Below, one piece after another: positions 1-10,409 of a DNA stretch of 64,000 bases. The DNA is taken from assembly GCF_001704615.3 (NCBI RefSeq), contig NZ_CP029397.2:3286001-3350000 (forward strand), written 5' to 3'. Made by a program: the position numbers and the translations under genes. The DNA is from Acinetobacter defluvii. GTDB taxonomy: Bacteria > Pseudomonadota > Gammaproteobacteria > Pseudomonadales > Moraxellaceae. The notes beneath the pieces are model-generated. The model did not search any database and was not told the DNA's origin. It was given only the letters and a program-made list of their open reading frames with translations. Position 1 is the stretch's first letter; each line of letters opens with the position of its first letter.

Positions 1-78
1 TCCAAACAAAATCAATATCCAAGCAGCCATTTTGGCAAATTAAATCTATGTGAAATAACATTTATAGAGGACACACCC

Positions 79-1071
79 ATGACCCAACATCACAAGAATA
101 CACATGCAACATCAGGGTTAAACGCTTCAAGTTATGGCATGACCACCATGTTACTTGCCTGTGCGATGTTGGGCTCAACAGCAGTTTGGGCAGTTGATCC
201 AAGCGTACAACAATTACGCATCGGCTTTCAAAAAAGCTCGATTAACTTTGCCGTAGCCAAACAGCAAAAACTATATGAAAAAGAATTTCCAAATGCCAAA
301 ATTTCTTGGAATGAATTTCCCGCAGGACCACAGATTTTAGAAGCGTTGGCAGTAGGTTCAATCGATGTGGGTGTGACGGGTGACACGCCACCTGTTTATG
401 CACAAGCTGCCAATAAGCCTTTGTATTATATCGCTTATGAAGCAGCAAAGCCTTTGGCTTCAGCCATTTTAGTACCGAAGGATTCAAAACTAAGCCAGTT
501 AAGTGATTTAAAGGGCAAACGTATAGGCTTACAAAAAGGCTCAAGTGCGCATTATTTACTGGTACAAGCCGTTCGCAAAGCTGGTTTGCAGTGGACAGAT
601 ATTCAACCGATCTGGCTGACACCAGCCGATGCACGTGCCGCATTCCAAAAAGGGGCAATTGATGCTTGGGCGATTTGGGATCCCTATTTTGCTTCCGCAC
701 AACTAGAAGACCAAGCCAAAATTCTGGTTTCAGGTCAAGGTTTAAGTCCCAATTATACCTTTTATTTGGCTTCCACCTCTTTTGTTAAACAACATCCTCA
801 GGCAGTAAAAGGCATTATTCAACAAATCAATACTGCAGATAAATGGGTACAAGCGAATCGAAGTGCAACAGCACAATTGATCGGACAAAGCACAGGTTTA
901 AAACCAAATGTAAGCCAGGTTTTTATTGACCGCCGTCCACGACCTTCTGCTGCTGCACCTTTGACAGCCAAAGTCATTGCAGATCAGCAACAGTTAGCGA
1001 ACCGCTTTGCTGAACTCAAGATTATTCCCAAACCGATCAACATTAAGCTAGCCGTTTGGACTGGCAAATAA
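79..1071 (+). CDS. ssuA: Aliphatic sulfonate ABC transporter, substrate-binding protein
   Basis: This 330-residue periplasmic protein binds alkanesulfonates and delivers them to the SsuBC importer for use as a sulfur source. A signal peptide with a long charged N-terminus and a hydrophobic core ends near AVWA (about residues 35-38), followed by the SsuA/TauA-like fold beginning LRIGFQKSS. The motifs GDTPPVYAQA and AIDAWAIWDPY are typical of the sulfonate-binding family. It is first in the operon and is followed 18 bp later by ssuD. An AGAGGA-type ribosome-binding site precedes the ATG. Specificity towards taurine or aryl sulfonates cannot be excluded, but the neighbouring ssuD favours alkanesulfonates. 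Confidence 0.9.
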   Translation: MTQHHKNTHATSGLNASSYGMTTMLLACAMLGSTAVWAVDPSVQQLRIGFQKSSINFAVAKQQKLYEKEFPNAKISWNEFPAGPQILEALAVGSIDVGVTGDTPPVYAQAANKPLYYIAYEAAKPLASAILVPKDSKLSQLSDLKGKRIGLQKGSSAHYLLVQAVRKAGLQWTDIQPIWLTPADARAAFQKGAIDAWAIWDPYFASAQLEDQAKILVSGQGLSPNYTFYLASTSFVKQHPQAVKGIIQQINTADKWVQANRSATAQLIGQSTGLKPNVSQVFIDRRPRPSAAAPLTAKVIADQQQLANRFAELKIIPKPINIKLAVWTGK

Positions 1072-1089
1072 TTTAAAAGGATTCAAGTC

Positions 1090-2265
1090 ATGAAAATTTT
1101 TTGGTTTATTCCAACGCACGGTGATAGTCGTTATTTAGGTACAAGTAAAGGTGCGCGCCAAGTTGACCATGCTTATATGAAGCAAATCGCTGTTGCAGTC
1201 GATAATCTCGGTTATGAAGGTGTTCTTATTCCGACAGGGCGTTCTTGTGAAGACCCTTGGATTACAGCAGCAAGTTTGATTGATGCGACAAAAAATTTAA
1301 AATTCTTGGTGGCACTACGTCCAGGTGTGACCACGCCTGCCCTTGCAGCACGCATGGCAGCAACTTTTGACCGTTTATCGAATGGGCGTATTAGACTTAA
1401 CCTTGTTACAGGTGGCGATGAGCAAGAACTTAAAGGCGATGGCTTATATGAAGACCACGCCACGCGCTATAAAACTGCTGCCGAATACACCACCATTTGG
1501 CGTGAAATTTTAACACGTTCACATACTGCTGAATCATTTACCTTTCATGGCGAACAGTTAAGTGTGGATGATGCGAAATTGCTTTATCCGCCAATACAAA
1601 AACCGTATCCGCCCTTATGGTTTGGTGGTTCTTCTGAGGATGCCCTTGAACTTGCAGCAGAACAAGTAGACACCTATCTCACTTGGGGTGAGCCACCTGC
1701 TGCAGTCAAAGAAAAAATTACGGCTGTTAAAGCTAAGGCAGACGCTAAAGGTCGCACGCTCAACTACGGTATTCGTTTACATGTCATCGTACGTGAAACC
1801 AATGAACAAGCATGGCAAGCTGCTGAAGAACTGATTCAATATGTCGATGATGCCACCATTGCGGCTGCACAGAAGAAATTTAAACACATGGATTCGGTCG
1901 GTCAGCGTCGTATGGCTGAGTTGCATAATGGCGATCGTACAAAACTTGAAGTATCACCTAACTTATGGGCAGGTGTGGGACTAGTACGTGGCGGTGCAGG
2001 AACAGCTTTGGTGGGTGATCCACAAACTGTTGCAGAGCGTATCCAAGAATATGCTGATCTAGGTATCAGTACTTTTATTTTCTCAGGCTATCCGCATTTA
2101 GAAGAATCCATTCGTTTTGCTGAGTTGGTTTTCCCATTGTTGCCATTAGAAACACGTGAAAAACTTGCGCAACCGAATTTAACAGGTCCTTTTGGTGAAA
2201 TCGTGGCAAATAACTATGTTCCCGAAGAAACCAAATATAAAAAACCTGAAAAGGAGCTTGCATGA
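1090..2265 (+). CDS. ssuD: FMNH2-dependent alkanesulfonate monooxygenase
   Basis: The enzyme cleaves alkanesulfonates to aldehyde and sulfite using reduced FMN and oxygen in the cytoplasm. The 391-residue protein is close to the usual length of SsuD and has the luciferase-like TIM-barrel features: N-terminal [14 protein letters not shown], the RLNLVTGG segment and the [14 protein letters not shown] segment. It overlaps ssuC by 4 bp (ATGA), implying translational coupling. No flavin reductase gene (ssuE) is present in this operon, so FMNH2 must come from a reductase encoded elsewhere. Confidence 0.95.
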   Translation: MKIFWFIPTHGDSRYLGTSKGARQVDHAYMKQIAVAVDNLGYEGVLIPTGRSCEDPWITAASLIDATKNLKFLVALRPGVTTPALAARMAATFDRLSNGRIRLNLVTGGDEQELKGDGLYEDHATRYKTAAEYTTIWREILTRSHTAESFTFHGEQLSVDDAKLLYPPIQKPYPPLWFGGSSEDALELAAEQVDTYLTWGEPPAAVKEKITAVKAKADAKGRTLNYGIRLHVIVRETNEQAWQAAEELIQYVDDATIAAAQKKFKHMDSVGQRRMAELHNGDRTKLEVSPNLWAGVGLVRGGAGTALVGDPQTVAERIQEYADLGISTFIFSGYPHLEESIRFAELVFPLLPLETREKLAQPNLTGPFGEIVANNYVPEETKYKKPEKELA

Positions 2266-3071
2266 CTGCCTTAACTCAAAATAAGCACAATGCAGTTTCA
2301 CGTGGAACACAACAATTCGGGCAGCGTGTGCTTCCTTGGATTGTACCCATTCTCCTGATTATGGTTTGGCAAGTTGCTTCAAAAACGGGACTGCTTGAAA
2401 GCCGTATACTGCCTGCACCTAGCGCAGTAGTAAGCGCATTTTGGGCACTACTGGTCAGTGGTGAACTTTGGCAACATGTCAAAGTCAGTGCGGGTCGTGC
2501 CCTGCTCGGCTTATTCGTGGGTGGTGGTTTAGGTTTGTTGCTTGGATTACTCAATGGGTCATCTAAAGTCGCTTCAAACCTACTGGATACCACGTTACAG
2601 ATGATCCGAAATATTCCTGCCCTAGCATTAATCCCTTTAGTGATTCTTTGGTTTGGTATTGATGAGTCAGCCAAATTATTTTTGGTGGCTATAGGGGTAT
2701 TTTTCCCGATTTATATTAATACCTATCATGGCATCCGTTCCGTTGATCCACAACTGATCGAAATGGGTAAAAGTTATGGTCTAACCCATTGGCAACTGTA
2801 TAAAGAGATTATTTTACCTGGTGCTATGCCCTCTATTTTGGTCGGACTTCGCTTTGCCTTAGGTTTAGTCTGGGTTCTTCTGATCGTTGCTGAAACCATT
2901 TCTGCACAGTCAGGTATTGGTTATATGACCATGAATGCACGAGAGTTTTTACAAACAGACATCGTTTTGGTCGGCATACTACTCTATGCGCTATTAGGAA
3001 AATTAGCCGATGTATTGGCGCAATTATTAGAGCGTTATTTATTACGTTGGCATTCAGGTTATCAAAAATAA
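2262..3071 (+). CDS. ssuC: Aliphatic sulfonate ABC transporter, permease
   Basis: This 269-residue integral membrane permease carries sulfonates through the inner membrane. It has about six hydrophobic segments and the BPD_transp_1 signature, including the EAA-like cytoplasmic loop around [20 protein letters not shown]. It begins within the ssuD stop codon (4-bp overlap) and ends 11 bp before ssuB, so the three genes are one transcriptional unit with ssuA. Confidence 0.93.
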   Translation: MTALTQNKHNAVSRGTQQFGQRVLPWIVPILLIMVWQVASKTGLLESRILPAPSAVVSAFWALLVSGELWQHVKVSAGRALLGLFVGGGLGLLLGLLNGSSKVASNLLDTTLQMIRNIPALALIPLVILWFGIDESAKLFLVAIGVFFPIYINTYHGIRSVDPQLIEMGKSYGLTHWQLYKEIILPGAMPSILVGLRFALGLVWVLLIVAETISAQSGIGYMTMNAREFLQTDIVLVGILLYALLGKLADVLAQLLERYLLRWHSGYQK

Positions 3072-3082
3072 GGAACAAGATC

Positions 3083-3877
3083 ATGACGGATTTAAGTATC
3101 AGCCAATATGTAAATGATTTAAATATCACAGAACAAACCTCACAAAGTCCAGCGAAAACAGGTGCAGAAATTCAGATCGAACAACTGCACAAATTTTATG
3201 GTGAGGTTAAAGTTTTACAAGACCTTAACCTTAGTATTGAAGCTGGGGAGTTTGTAGCCATTGTAGGACGTAGTGGCTGTGGTAAAAGTACATTATTACG
3301 ACTCATTGCAGATTTAGAACAGCCAAGTTATGGTGAAATCAAATTTAAATCTTTGCAAAATTTTCGTGAAGGCATTACCTCTGATGATCTTCGTGTGATG
3401 TTCCAAGACCCTCGCCTTTTGCCGTGGAAAAATATTTTAGATAATGTACAACTGGGATTATCCAAAACACAGCATCACAAAGCCGAAAAATTATTAGAAA
3501 AAGTCGGTTTAAAAGAAAAAGCTAAACTTTGGCCTTCACAACTGTCAGGTGGACAACGTCAACGGAGTGCCTTAGCACGTGCTTTGTCCCATACTCCTCG
3601 TGTTTTATTACTCGATGAACCATTGGGTGCACTGGATGCCCTCACCCGCTTAGACATGCAAAATCTCATTGAAAAGTTATGGCTTGAACACGGTTTTACC
3701 ACGATCTTAGTCACCCATGATGTCAGCGAAGCGGTACAACTCGCTGATCGCATCATTTTGCTAGACCAAGGACATATTGCGCAACAGTTCAAAGTAGATT
3801 TAGCACGCCCTCGTCAAAAAGGTGCGCAATTTGCTGAACTTGAGCAACAAATTTTACAAGCTGTGCTCTCGACTTAA
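3083..3877 (+). CDS. ssuB: Aliphatic sulfonate ABC transporter, ATP-binding protein
   Basis: This is the 264-residue ATPase of the sulfonate importer. Walker [10 protein letters not shown] lies at about residues 62-70, the signature LSGGQ at 154-158 and Walker B LLLDEP at 175-180, followed by the H-loop THD. I chose the ATG at 3083 because AGGAACAAG sits just upstream; a longer in-frame start at 3047 would overlap ssuC. An 11-bp inverted repeat follows the gene at 3884-3919 and probably ends the operon transcript. Confidence 0.93.
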   Translation: MTDLSISQYVNDLNITEQTSQSPAKTGAEIQIEQLHKFYGEVKVLQDLNLSIEAGEFVAIVGRSGCGKSTLLRLIADLEQPSYGEIKFKSLQNFREGITSDDLRVMFQDPRLLPWKNILDNVQLGLSKTQHHKAEKLLEKVGLKEKAKLWPSQLSGGQRQRSALARALSHTPRVLLLDEPLGALDALTRLDMQNLIEKLWLEHGFTTILVTHDVSEAVQLADRIILLDQGHIAQQFKVDLARPRQKGAQFAELEQQILQAVLST

Positions 3878-3883
3878 TTTACA

Positions 3884-3919
3884 AAGCAACAACTTAAATT
3901 TAGGGTGGAGTTGTTGCTT
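3884..3919 (+). terminator. Stem-loop after the ssu operon
   Basis: An 11-bp perfect stem (AAGCAACAACT / AGTTGTTGCTT) surrounds a 14-nt loop. There is no strong T-tract after it, so it may act as a 3' stabiliser or a weak terminator. Confidence 0.5.
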
Positions 3920-4197
3920 GTCTATGCTTAAAATTTGTTAAATTCTCTTAATAGTATTCAATGCTTCAAAAAATTAAAAATTAAAATAATCTTAAAAAAA
4001 TACAATTGCTTGACCGAATAGTATAATAATTTGGTTTTACTTTAAGTAATATAAATTTAAAAAATGCACTTATAGCATTACATAATAAAACTTTATAATA
4101 AAAACCAAGAATATTTAAAAATAGTCGACCAGACCTGTGCACAAATCAGACATTTTACCGTACAATTTAGACGTTATTTTTTTGACTCAGTGATGCA
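3920..4197. other. AT-rich gap before the TetR gene
   Basis: This intergenic stretch is very AT-rich and holds no plausible coding sequence. It should carry the promoter for the regulator at 4198. I see no clear operator; a GACCAGACC stretch near 4129 is only a partial match to the RutR half-site. Confidence 0.5.
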
Positions 4198-4809
4198 ATG
4201 GAACAAAAAAAGAGTGCGCAGAAAAGACAGCAGTTACTCAATGCAGCATTAGACGTATTTTCAATCTACGGATTTAATGGTGCAAGTCTTGAGGAAATTG
4301 CTCAGCTTGCCGAAATGCACAAATCCAATATTTTCTATTATTATGAAAATAAAGAAGCCTTGTATGTTGAAGTTTTGACAACTGTCATGCAAAAGTGGCT
4401 TGCACCTTTACAAATGCTCGAAGCAGATTTAGAGCCTGTTGAAGCATTAAGTCATTACTTGATGACGAAAATTGAAATTTCTCGTACACAGCCGAAAGCC
4501 TCTAAACTTTTCGCTTTAGAGATTATTCAAGGTGCGCCTCATATTTTACCGATTTTGAAAGGTCCTCTGAAAAAATTATTTAAGCGTAAAGCCAAAGTAA
4601 TTTCGACTTGGCAAGAACAAGGTAAAATCTCCGATCAAATTGATCCAGAACTGCTGATTATTAATATTTGGGGCTTAACTCAAAATTATGCAGATTTCGC
4701 TACGCAAATGGAGATGGTGACAGGCAAGACTTTAAGAAATAAAAGTATGTGTCAACGAGCGATTGAACACACGATTCATATGATTTTATATGGTGTTATT
4801 CCACGCTAA
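4198..4809 (+). CDS. TetR-family regulator, RutR-like
   Basis: This 203-residue repressor-type protein has an N-terminal TetR helix-turn-helix (about residues 10-55, GFNGASLEEIAQLAEMHKSN then IFYYYENKEALY) and a C-terminal ligand domain resembling RutR/YcdC, including the FALEIIQGAPH and INIWGLTQNYADFA segments. RutR proteins respond to pyrimidines and control pyrimidine or purine degradation. No rut operon is visible beside it, but a RutG-like permease is encoded at 16781. The start is the ATG at 4198. Target genes cannot be assigned from sequence alone. Confidence 0.8.
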   Translation: MEQKKSAQKRQQLLNAALDVFSIYGFNGASLEEIAQLAEMHKSNIFYYYENKEALYVEVLTTVMQKWLAPLQMLEADLEPVEALSHYLMTKIEISRTQPKASKLFALEIIQGAPHILPILKGPLKKLFKRKAKVISTWQEQGKISDQIDPELLIINIWGLTQNYADFATQMEMVTGKTLRNKSMCQRAIEHTIHMILYGVIPR

Positions 4810-4843
4810 TTTTAGACTGTAAGCGAAACTTTGTTTTGGCATA

Positions 4844-4864
4844 CGACCATAGACTGCTATGGTC
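4844..4864. terminator. Convergent stem-loop
   Basis: The inverted repeat CGACCATAG / CTATGGTCG lies between two convergent genes. It is probably a shared terminator, although the T-runs are weak on both sides. Confidence 0.45.
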
Positions 4865-4881
4865 GCCAGAATCTTTATATT

Positions 4882-5445
4882 TTAAATACTTTGATATAAA
4901 CCTAATAGTTTTTGTGCCCCCAACAATAGATTGTCTTCCCAGTCTAAATGTGCAGTTTCATTGGCGCCATCCGTAATATATTTCACAGAAATCAAACGCA
5001 CGCCTAATTTTTTACAGACTTTTGCCAAAGCATAGCCTTCCATATCCACTAAATTACACGGCACTTTAGGTAAATTAACCTCAAAATTATCACCTGTCCC
5101 ACAAATACCTTTAGGTAAATCTTGAAAATAAGGCTCTAACTGAATCGCACTGGGAAAATGCGGATCCATTGGCGTTACCCCGACTTCAAAGCCTAAAGGC
5201 GAAACATCCATATCCCGTTGCACAAAGGTGGTGACTTCTACCAATTCATGCGCATTAAATACTGAGCTGCCTGCTGTGCCCAAGTTAAGGAGGGTTTTAC
5301 ACTGGGTTTTTTGAATGATTTCAAATGCTTTAAAGGCTGCGTTCACTTTACCAATACCACTATAGTGCACAGCAATATTTTCTTGTTCAAATAAACCTTT
5401 CGACTCACTCGCCAATGCCATAACTAAGGCTAAATCTTGTTTCAT
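4882..5445 (-). CDS. Nucleoside phosphorylase-like protein (possible MTA/SAH nucleosidase relative)
   Basis: The 187-residue protein belongs to the purine nucleoside phosphorylase/nucleosidase superfamily. It has the NLGTAGS glycine motif (about residues 54-60), the nucleoside-binding VDMEGYALAKVCKKLGV segment and an ISVKYITDGAN segment equivalent to the catalytic-Asp strand of MTA/SAH nucleosidases. It is clearly shorter than MtnN (about 230 residues), so the exact substrate is open. It lies downstream of dnaJ on the same strand, separated by a terminator. Confidence 0.75.
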   Translation of the reverse strand: MKQDLALVMALASESKGLFEQENIAVHYSGIGKVNAAFKAFEIIQKTQCKTLLNLGTAGSSVFNAHELVEVTTFVQRDMDVSPLGFEVGVTPMDPHFPSAIQLEPYFQDLPKGICGTGDNFEVNLPKVPCNLVDMEGYALAKVCKKLGVRLISVKYITDGANETAHLDWEDNLLLGAQKLLGLYQSI

Positions 5446-5493
5446 ATTTTTACGTCAATACTTCATATTCAGTGGAATAAAAAATTTACACAC

Positions 5494-5526
5494 AAAAAAG
5501 CCAACTTGAAATCAAGCTGGCTTTTT
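5494..5526 (-). terminator. Intrinsic terminator of dnaJ
   Basis: The stem formed by AAAAAGCCAgCTTGA and its complement is flanked by an A-tract on one side and a T-tract on the other, so it works on either strand. It sits 18 bp beyond the dnaJ stop codon. Confidence 0.8.
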
Positions 5527-5543
5527 CTGCTTTGAGGGCTATT

Positions 5544-6656
5544 TTAGTCAAATAAACGATCAAAGAACGATTTTTTCTTAGGTGAAGATTTATTGTCATC
5601 CCCATCCATCGTGGTTTGCAACTCTTTCAATAACTCACGTTGACGTGCTGTTAAATTGACAGGTGTTTCGACCACAATACGACACAGTAAATCACCTTGC
5701 ATACTATGACGAACGGGCTTCACCCCTTTGCCACGTAAGCGGAACATTTTACCCGTTTGCGTACCTTCAGGAATTTTCAAACTGACACGACCTTCTAAAG
5801 TCGGAATTTCAATTTCTTTACCTAAAGCAGCATCCGCAATGCTTACCGGTACATCCATATACAAGTCAGCACCGTCACGTTGGAAGATTTCATGCTCACG
5901 CACTACAACTTCAACGTATAAGTCACCTGCCTGACCATCACGAATCGCTTCACCTTTACCTGTCAACCGTACACGGTCACCATTGTCCACGCCTGCAGGA
6001 ATGGTGACTTCAAGGGTTTGCTGACGGTCTTTGACACCTGAACCATGACATGAATTACATGGATTTTTAATGATTTTGCCTTGTCCACGACACGTGCTAC
6101 AGGTTTGCTGAACAGAGAAGAAACCTTGTTGCATACGGACTTGCCCAGTACCATGGCAAGTTTTACAAGTTTCAACATCATTTGGATTTTTAGAACCTTT
6201 ACCATCACAAACGTCACATGGTGCAGGTGCTGTAAAAGTTACGGTTTTTTTCACCCCTTTCACAGCTTCCTCTAAGGTCAACTCCATCACATAGCGTAAG
6301 TCTGAACCTCGGCGTTGACGTTGTTGGCTACGACCACCGCCACCAAAAGCACCACCGAAAATATCACCGAACTGACTAAAAATATCTTCGGCGCTAAAAC
6401 CGCCACCGAAGCCACCGCCACCCATGCCGCCCTCAAAGGCTTGATGCCCCATGCGGTCATACATACTGCGTTTTTCATTGTCAGATAACACTTCATATGC
6501 TTCAGCAGCTTCTTTAAATTTTTCTTCTGCTTCAGCGTTGTCTGGGTTACGGTCTGGATGATATTTCATCGCCAACTTACGGTAGGCTTTTTTAATTTCA
6601 TCATCACTAGCGGTTTTAGAAACGCCTAAAACCTCATAATAATCACGTTTAGCCAT
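5544..6656 (-). CDS. dnaJ: Chaperone DnaJ (Hsp40)
   Basis: This 370-residue co-chaperone stimulates the DnaK ATPase and delivers unfolded clients. The J domain contains YHPDRN (HPD motif near residue 33); a Gly/Phe-rich linker follows. Four zinc-binding repeats ([32 protein letters not shown]) then lead into the C-terminal substrate domains. Unlike the enterobacterial arrangement, it is about 33 kb from grpE-dnaK in this window. A sigma-32-like promoter is visible at 6703-6731, which explains co-regulation at a distance. Confidence 0.98.
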   Translation of the reverse strand: MAKRDYYEVLGVSKTASDDEIKKAYRKLAMKYHPDRNPDNAEAEEKFKEAAEAYEVLSDNEKRSMYDRMGHQAFEGGMGGGGFGGGFSAEDIFSQFGDIFGGAFGGGGRSQQRQRRGSDLRYVMELTLEEAVKGVKKTVTFTAPAPCDVCDGKGSKNPNDVETCKTCHGTGQVRMQQGFFSVQQTCSTCRGQGKIIKNPCNSCHGSGVKDRQQTLEVTIPAGVDNGDRVRLTGKGEAIRDGQAGDLYVEVVVREHEIFQRDGADLYMDVPVSIADAALGKEIEIPTLEGRVSLKIPEGTQTGKMFRLRGKGVKPVRHSMQGDLLCRIVVETPVNLTARQRELLKELQTTMDGDDNKSSPKKKSFFDRLFD

Positions 6657-6702
6657 GATTGGCGATGCTCCACAAAATTTGATAAATCTTCACTGCCAAG
6701 TA

Positions 6703-6731
6703 GGATGGGGACGACCATCCACTTTTACAAG
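6703..6731 (-). promoter_or_regulatory. Sigma-32-type heat-shock promoter of dnaJ
   Basis: Read on the minus strand, CTTGTAA is followed 14 nt later by CCCCATCC. This is close to the heat-shock consensus CTTGAAA-N13/14-CCCATNT. It lies about 45-75 bp upstream of the dnaJ start codon. Confidence 0.7.
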
Positions 6732-6748
6732 CGTACTGAAAGAAAAAA

Positions 6749-7126
6749 TTAGAATGCTGCTTTACTTTTTAAATATTTACTAAAACCTTTAAGCCAAGCA
6801 TTGAGTAGATATAACCATGAAATAAAACTAAAAATGATCCCAATGACGGTACATGCTTTTACCCACAGCATAGAATCCCAATAAAAGAAAATCAAAGGAA
6901 TAAACCACAACGCGGCAAATGCTGCCAAGATCAAAAAAATAATCACGCTACGCATGATCCATAAGGCTTGTGCATGAATCCATACTTCGGCATGTTCAGC
7001 CATAGCAACTTTTCGGGCTAAAAAGTACGAGAAAATAGCGCCAATGATGGTAAATAATGCGAGAAACATAAAGACGTAAGAAGTCGTCATATAACGACGA
7101 TGTTGTTTGAGATTGTCTTGCCCCAT
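6749..7126 (-). CDS. Hypothetical inner-membrane protein
   Basis: I do not recognise this 125-residue protein. It has an N-terminal cytoplasmic stretch with basic residues (HRRYMTTSYVF), then about four hydrophobic segments: residues 15-35, around 50-70, 72-90 and 90-110. It ends in a basic tail (KYLKSKAAF). Similarity in layout to DUF4870/TMEM-type small membrane proteins is possible, but I cannot assign a family. It is on the same strand as dnaJ and 92 bp upstream of it, so it may contribute a read-through transcript. Confidence 0.7.
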   Translation of the reverse strand: MGQDNLKQHRRYMTTSYVFMFLALFTIIGAIFSYFLARKVAMAEHAEVWIHAQALWIMRSVIIFLILAAFAALWFIPLIFFYWDSMLWVKACTVIGIIFSFISWLYLLNAWLKGFSKYLKSKAAF

Positions 7127-7262
7127 AGGTGATTTTTATACCTCAATCCATCACATTATTTTTACATGTCTAGTGTGGAAACGTCTAATGCGACTTGCTG
7201 TAAAAGATTAGGTGCTACTATATTGAATTTTTCAAAATTTCGCACCTAAAATTCACACATTT

Positions 7263-10200
7263 CTAAGAAGATTTTGTGTGTTTTTGGACTTTAAACCATG
7301 CAGCATAAAGCGCTGGTAGAAAAAATAATGTTAAAAGTGTCGCAATTATTAAACCACCCATAATTGCCACCGCCATTGGCCCAAAGAAAATACTTCGAGA
7401 CAATGGAATCATTGCCAAAACCGCAGCCAGAGCAGTGAGGATAATCGGTCTAAAGCGACGTACTGTGGCATCCAAAATTGCATTCCACTGATCTTGTCCT
7501 GAACGGATATCCTGTTCGATCTGATCAATCAAAATCAGCGAATTACGCATGATCATGCCTGATAATGCAATAGTACCGAGCATCGCCACAAAACCAAATG
7601 GTTTATTTAATAATAGTAAGAATAGCACCACCCCAATTAAACCCAATGGCGCAGTTAAAAATACGATGAATGAACGAGCCATACTTTTAAGCTGAATCAT
7701 CAGCAAAGTAAATACCACTGCCAAAAACAATGGCATCCCCGCATTCACCGAGTTTTGCCCTTTGGCAGACTCTTCCACTGTTCCGCCAACTTCCACCAGA
7801 TAACCATTTGGCAATTCTGTACGCAGTTGATTAATCTTTTCAGACAATTCTCCAACCACAGTGGCAGGTTGTAAATGTGTCCGAATATCAGCACGTACAG
7901 TAATGGTCGGTAAACGATTGCGATGCCAAATCAGACCATCTTCAAATTTATATTGAATATTGGCAATTTGTGATAACGGTACAGAACCGCCATTCGTCGT
8001 AGGTACTGCTAAATTTGCCAATGCACCGACTTCGATACGTTCTGTCTGATCTCCACGTAAGCGAATATCTATCAATTCTCGTTTTTCACGATATTGATGA
8101 ATGGCTACGCCACTGATTGAGCTATTTAAGAAGTTAGCAATATCAACACTGCTCACACCCATTTGACGGGCACGGTCTTGGTCGATCTGTAAAGAAATAA
8201 TTTTACTCGGTTCACCCCAGTCTAAATGCACGTTGGTCGTATTTGGATTTTGCCCAACAATAGCTGACACTTGATGTGCAAGCTGACGTACCGTATTTAA
8301 ATCCTCACCTGACACACGATATTGGATCGGATAACCGACTGGTGGACCATTTTCCAATAAAGAAACACGGGTACGCACTTGAGGTAATAATTGACGGATT
8401 TGTGTATCTAAAGACTTACGAATCTCATCTCGATCATCCAATGAAGATGCCAAAACCACAAACTGCGCAAAACTCGCTTGTGGTAATTGTTGATCTAAAG
8501 GTAAATAAAAGCGTGGTGAATCTGTACCTACATATGCCACGTAATTATCAATACCCTTTTGTTTGGCTAAAAATGCTTCAACTTTCTTTACTGCTTGTTC
8601 AGTTGCAAGCAAAGAAGCACCCTCTTCCAATTTTAAATCGACCAAAATCTCAGCACGATTGGATGGCGGAAAAAATTGTTGTGGCACGAGCTTAAACATC
8701 ATCACAGATAAAACAAATACGCCAGCTGTAACGGCAATGACAGTTTTACGATAGGTCACACACCAATTCACTAGCTTTCTAAAGCTTTGATAAAACTTGG
8801 TTTGGTAAGGATCATAATGCTCACCCACATGATGCACGATCGCTTGTGGCTCAGGCTGTTTGCGCCAACGTGCCCATAAGCGTTGATACCACGGTGCTTT
8901 TTGTGCTTCCTTCGTAAAATCAGGTAAAAGTTTATCGCCTAGATAAGGCACAAATACCACTGCTGCGACCCAAGATACAATCAAAGCAATCGTTACGACT
9001 TGGAAGATCGAACGGGTGTATTCCCCTGTACTGGATGCTGCGGTTGCAATCGGTAAAAAGCCTGCCGCAGTAATCAAGGTACCTGTCAGCATTGGAAATG
9101 CGGTACTTGTCCAAGCATAACCTGCGGCTTTGATTCGGCTATAGCCTTGTTCCATTTTGATCGCCATCATTTCAACTGCAATAATGGCATCATCAACCAA
9201 CAAACCTAAGGCGAGAATCAGTGCCCCTAAGGAAATTTTATGCAGTCCAACATCAAACAGATTCATCCCTGCAAAAGTCATCGCAAGAACTAATGGAATG
9301 GAAAATGCTACTACCAAACCCGTACGAAAACCCAGTGAGAAGAAACTCACCAATAATACGATAATGACCGCTTCAGCCAAGACTTTGATAAATTCCTGAA
9401 TGCTGCGCTGTACCGCAACTGGTTGATCCGATACTTTTTGCAGTTGCATACCGAGTGGCAGTGTTTTTTGTAAATGTGTAAATTCATTTTCAAGATTCTT
9501 GCCTAAGGCAATAATGTCACCGCCTTTACGCATCGACACGGAAATGCCAATACCATTTTCGCCATTAAAACGCATACGTGGTTGGGCAGGTTCACTAAAG
9601 CCACGATAAACCTCCGCTACATCTGCCAATTGAATGGTTTTATTTCCCACCAATAATGGCATCTGTTTTAAATCATCAACGGATTTTAAAGCACCACCAA
9701 CACGCACTTGAATACGGTCTGAACCCGTTTCAAAAAAGCCTGCACTCGCCATGCTATTTTGCTTTTGTAATGCATCTTGAATAGCAGTAATAGGAATACC
9801 CAGTTGCGCTGCTTTGGTATTAGACAATTCAATCCAGATTTTTTGATCTTGTAAGCCAACAAGCTCAACTTTACCCACATCTTTGACCCGTTGTAGCTGT
9901 AACTGCAAACGGTCTGCATATTCTTTTAAAGTGGCATAATCAAAATCTTGACCCGTTAAAACGTAAATATTACCGAAGGTGTCACCAAACTCATCATTAA
10001 AAAATGGACCTTGTACACCATTTGGCAGTTGATGTTGGATATCACCTACTTTTTTTCGGACTTGGTACCACACATCAGGGATTTGACTCGATTTGAGTGA
10101 GTCCTTTGCCATAAACATGACCATCGACTCACCCGGACGTGAATACGCCATGATCTTGTCATAGAGTCCCGTACTCATCAGTTGTTTTTCAATACGATCC

Positions 10201-10409
10201 GTCACTTGTAACGAAACTTCTTCTGCGGTTGCTCCTGGCCAATAAGTTTGTACCACCATTACCTTAAAGGTAAATGGAGGGTCTTCACTTTGAGAAAGTT
10301 TAGAATAAGAAAATATGCCGACAATCCCGAGCAAAATCATAAAATAGAGGACTAAGCCTTTATTTCTGAGTGCCCATTCAGACAGGTTAAACTTCATGCT
10401 TTGGGTCAT
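7263..10409 (-). CDS. RND efflux transporter, inner-membrane permease
   Basis: The 1048-residue protein is a resistance-nodulation-division proton antiporter that pumps compounds from the periplasm or inner membrane out of the cell. It has the N-terminal transmembrane helix, two large periplasmic loops and two blocks of transmembrane helices. The charged relay segment GLLVDDAIIAVEMM in TM4 gives the proton-translocating aspartates. Its N-terminal SEDPPFTFKVMVVQTYWPGA resembles the TriC/MexK-like branch rather than classical AcrB/AdeB. Its start overlaps the stop of the adaptor gene (ATGA). No outer-membrane channel gene is linked, so it probably borrows one. The substrate is unknown. Confidence 0.93.
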   Translation of the reverse strand: MTQSMKFNLSEWALRNKGLVLYFMILLGIVGIFSYSKLSQSEDPPFTFKVMVVQTYWPGATAEEVSLQVTDRIEKQLMSTGLYDKIMAYSRPGESMVMFMAKDSLKSSQIPDVWYQVRKKVGDIQHQLPNGVQGPFFNDEFGDTFGNIYVLTGQDFDYATLKEYADRLQLQLQRVKDVGKVELVGLQDQKIWIELSNTKAAQLGIPITAIQDALQKQNSMASAGFFETGSDRIQVRVGGALKSVDDLKQMPLLVGNKTIQLADVAEVYRGFSEPAQPRMRFNGENGIGISVSMRKGGDIIALGKNLENEFTHLQKTLPLGMQLQKVSDQPVAVQRSIQEFIKVLAEAVIIVLLVSFFSLGFRTGLVVAFSIPLVLAMTFAGMNLFDVGLHKISLGALILALGLLVDDAIIAVEMMAIKMEQGYSRIKAAGYAWTSTAFPMLTGTLITAAGFLPIATAASSTGEYTRSIFQVVTIALIVSWVAAVVFVPYLGDKLLPDFTKEAQKAPWYQRLWARWRKQPEPQAIVHHVGEHYDPYQTKFYQSFRKLVNWCVTYRKTVIAVTAGVFVLSVMMFKLVPQQFFPPSNRAEILVDLKLEEGASLLATEQAVKKVEAFLAKQKGIDNYVAYVGTDSPRFYLPLDQQLPQASFAQFVVLASSLDDRDEIRKSLDTQIRQLLPQVRTRVSLLENGPPVGYPIQYRVSGEDLNTVRQLAHQVSAIVGQNPNTTNVHLDWGEPSKIISLQIDQDRARQMGVSSVDIANFLNSSISGVAIHQYREKRELIDIRLRGDQTERIEVGALANLAVPTTNGGSVPLSQIANIQYKFEDGLIWHRNRLPTITVRADIRTHLQPATVVGELSEKINQLRTELPNGYLVEVGGTVEESAKGQNSVNAGMPLFLAVVFTLLMIQLKSMARSFIVFLTAPLGLIGVVLFLLLLNKPFGFVAMLGTIALSGMIMRNSLILIDQIEQDIRSGQDQWNAILDATVRRFRPIILTALAAVLAMIPLSRSIFFGPMAVAIMGGLIIATLLTLFFLPALYAAWFKVQKHTKSS

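Noticed and set aside
242..700. Minus-strand frame of 152 codons over ssuA.
   Set aside because: It is antisense to a clear substrate-binding protein, with no homology by eye.
4120..4140. RutR operator near GACCAGACC upstream of the TetR gene.
   Set aside because: Only one half-site partly matches TTGACCA-NN-TGGTCAA, which is not enough to call.
8276..8695. Plus-strand frame of 139 codons inside the RND permease gene.
   Set aside because: It is antisense to a well-conserved gene, with no recognisable domain or ribosome-binding site.
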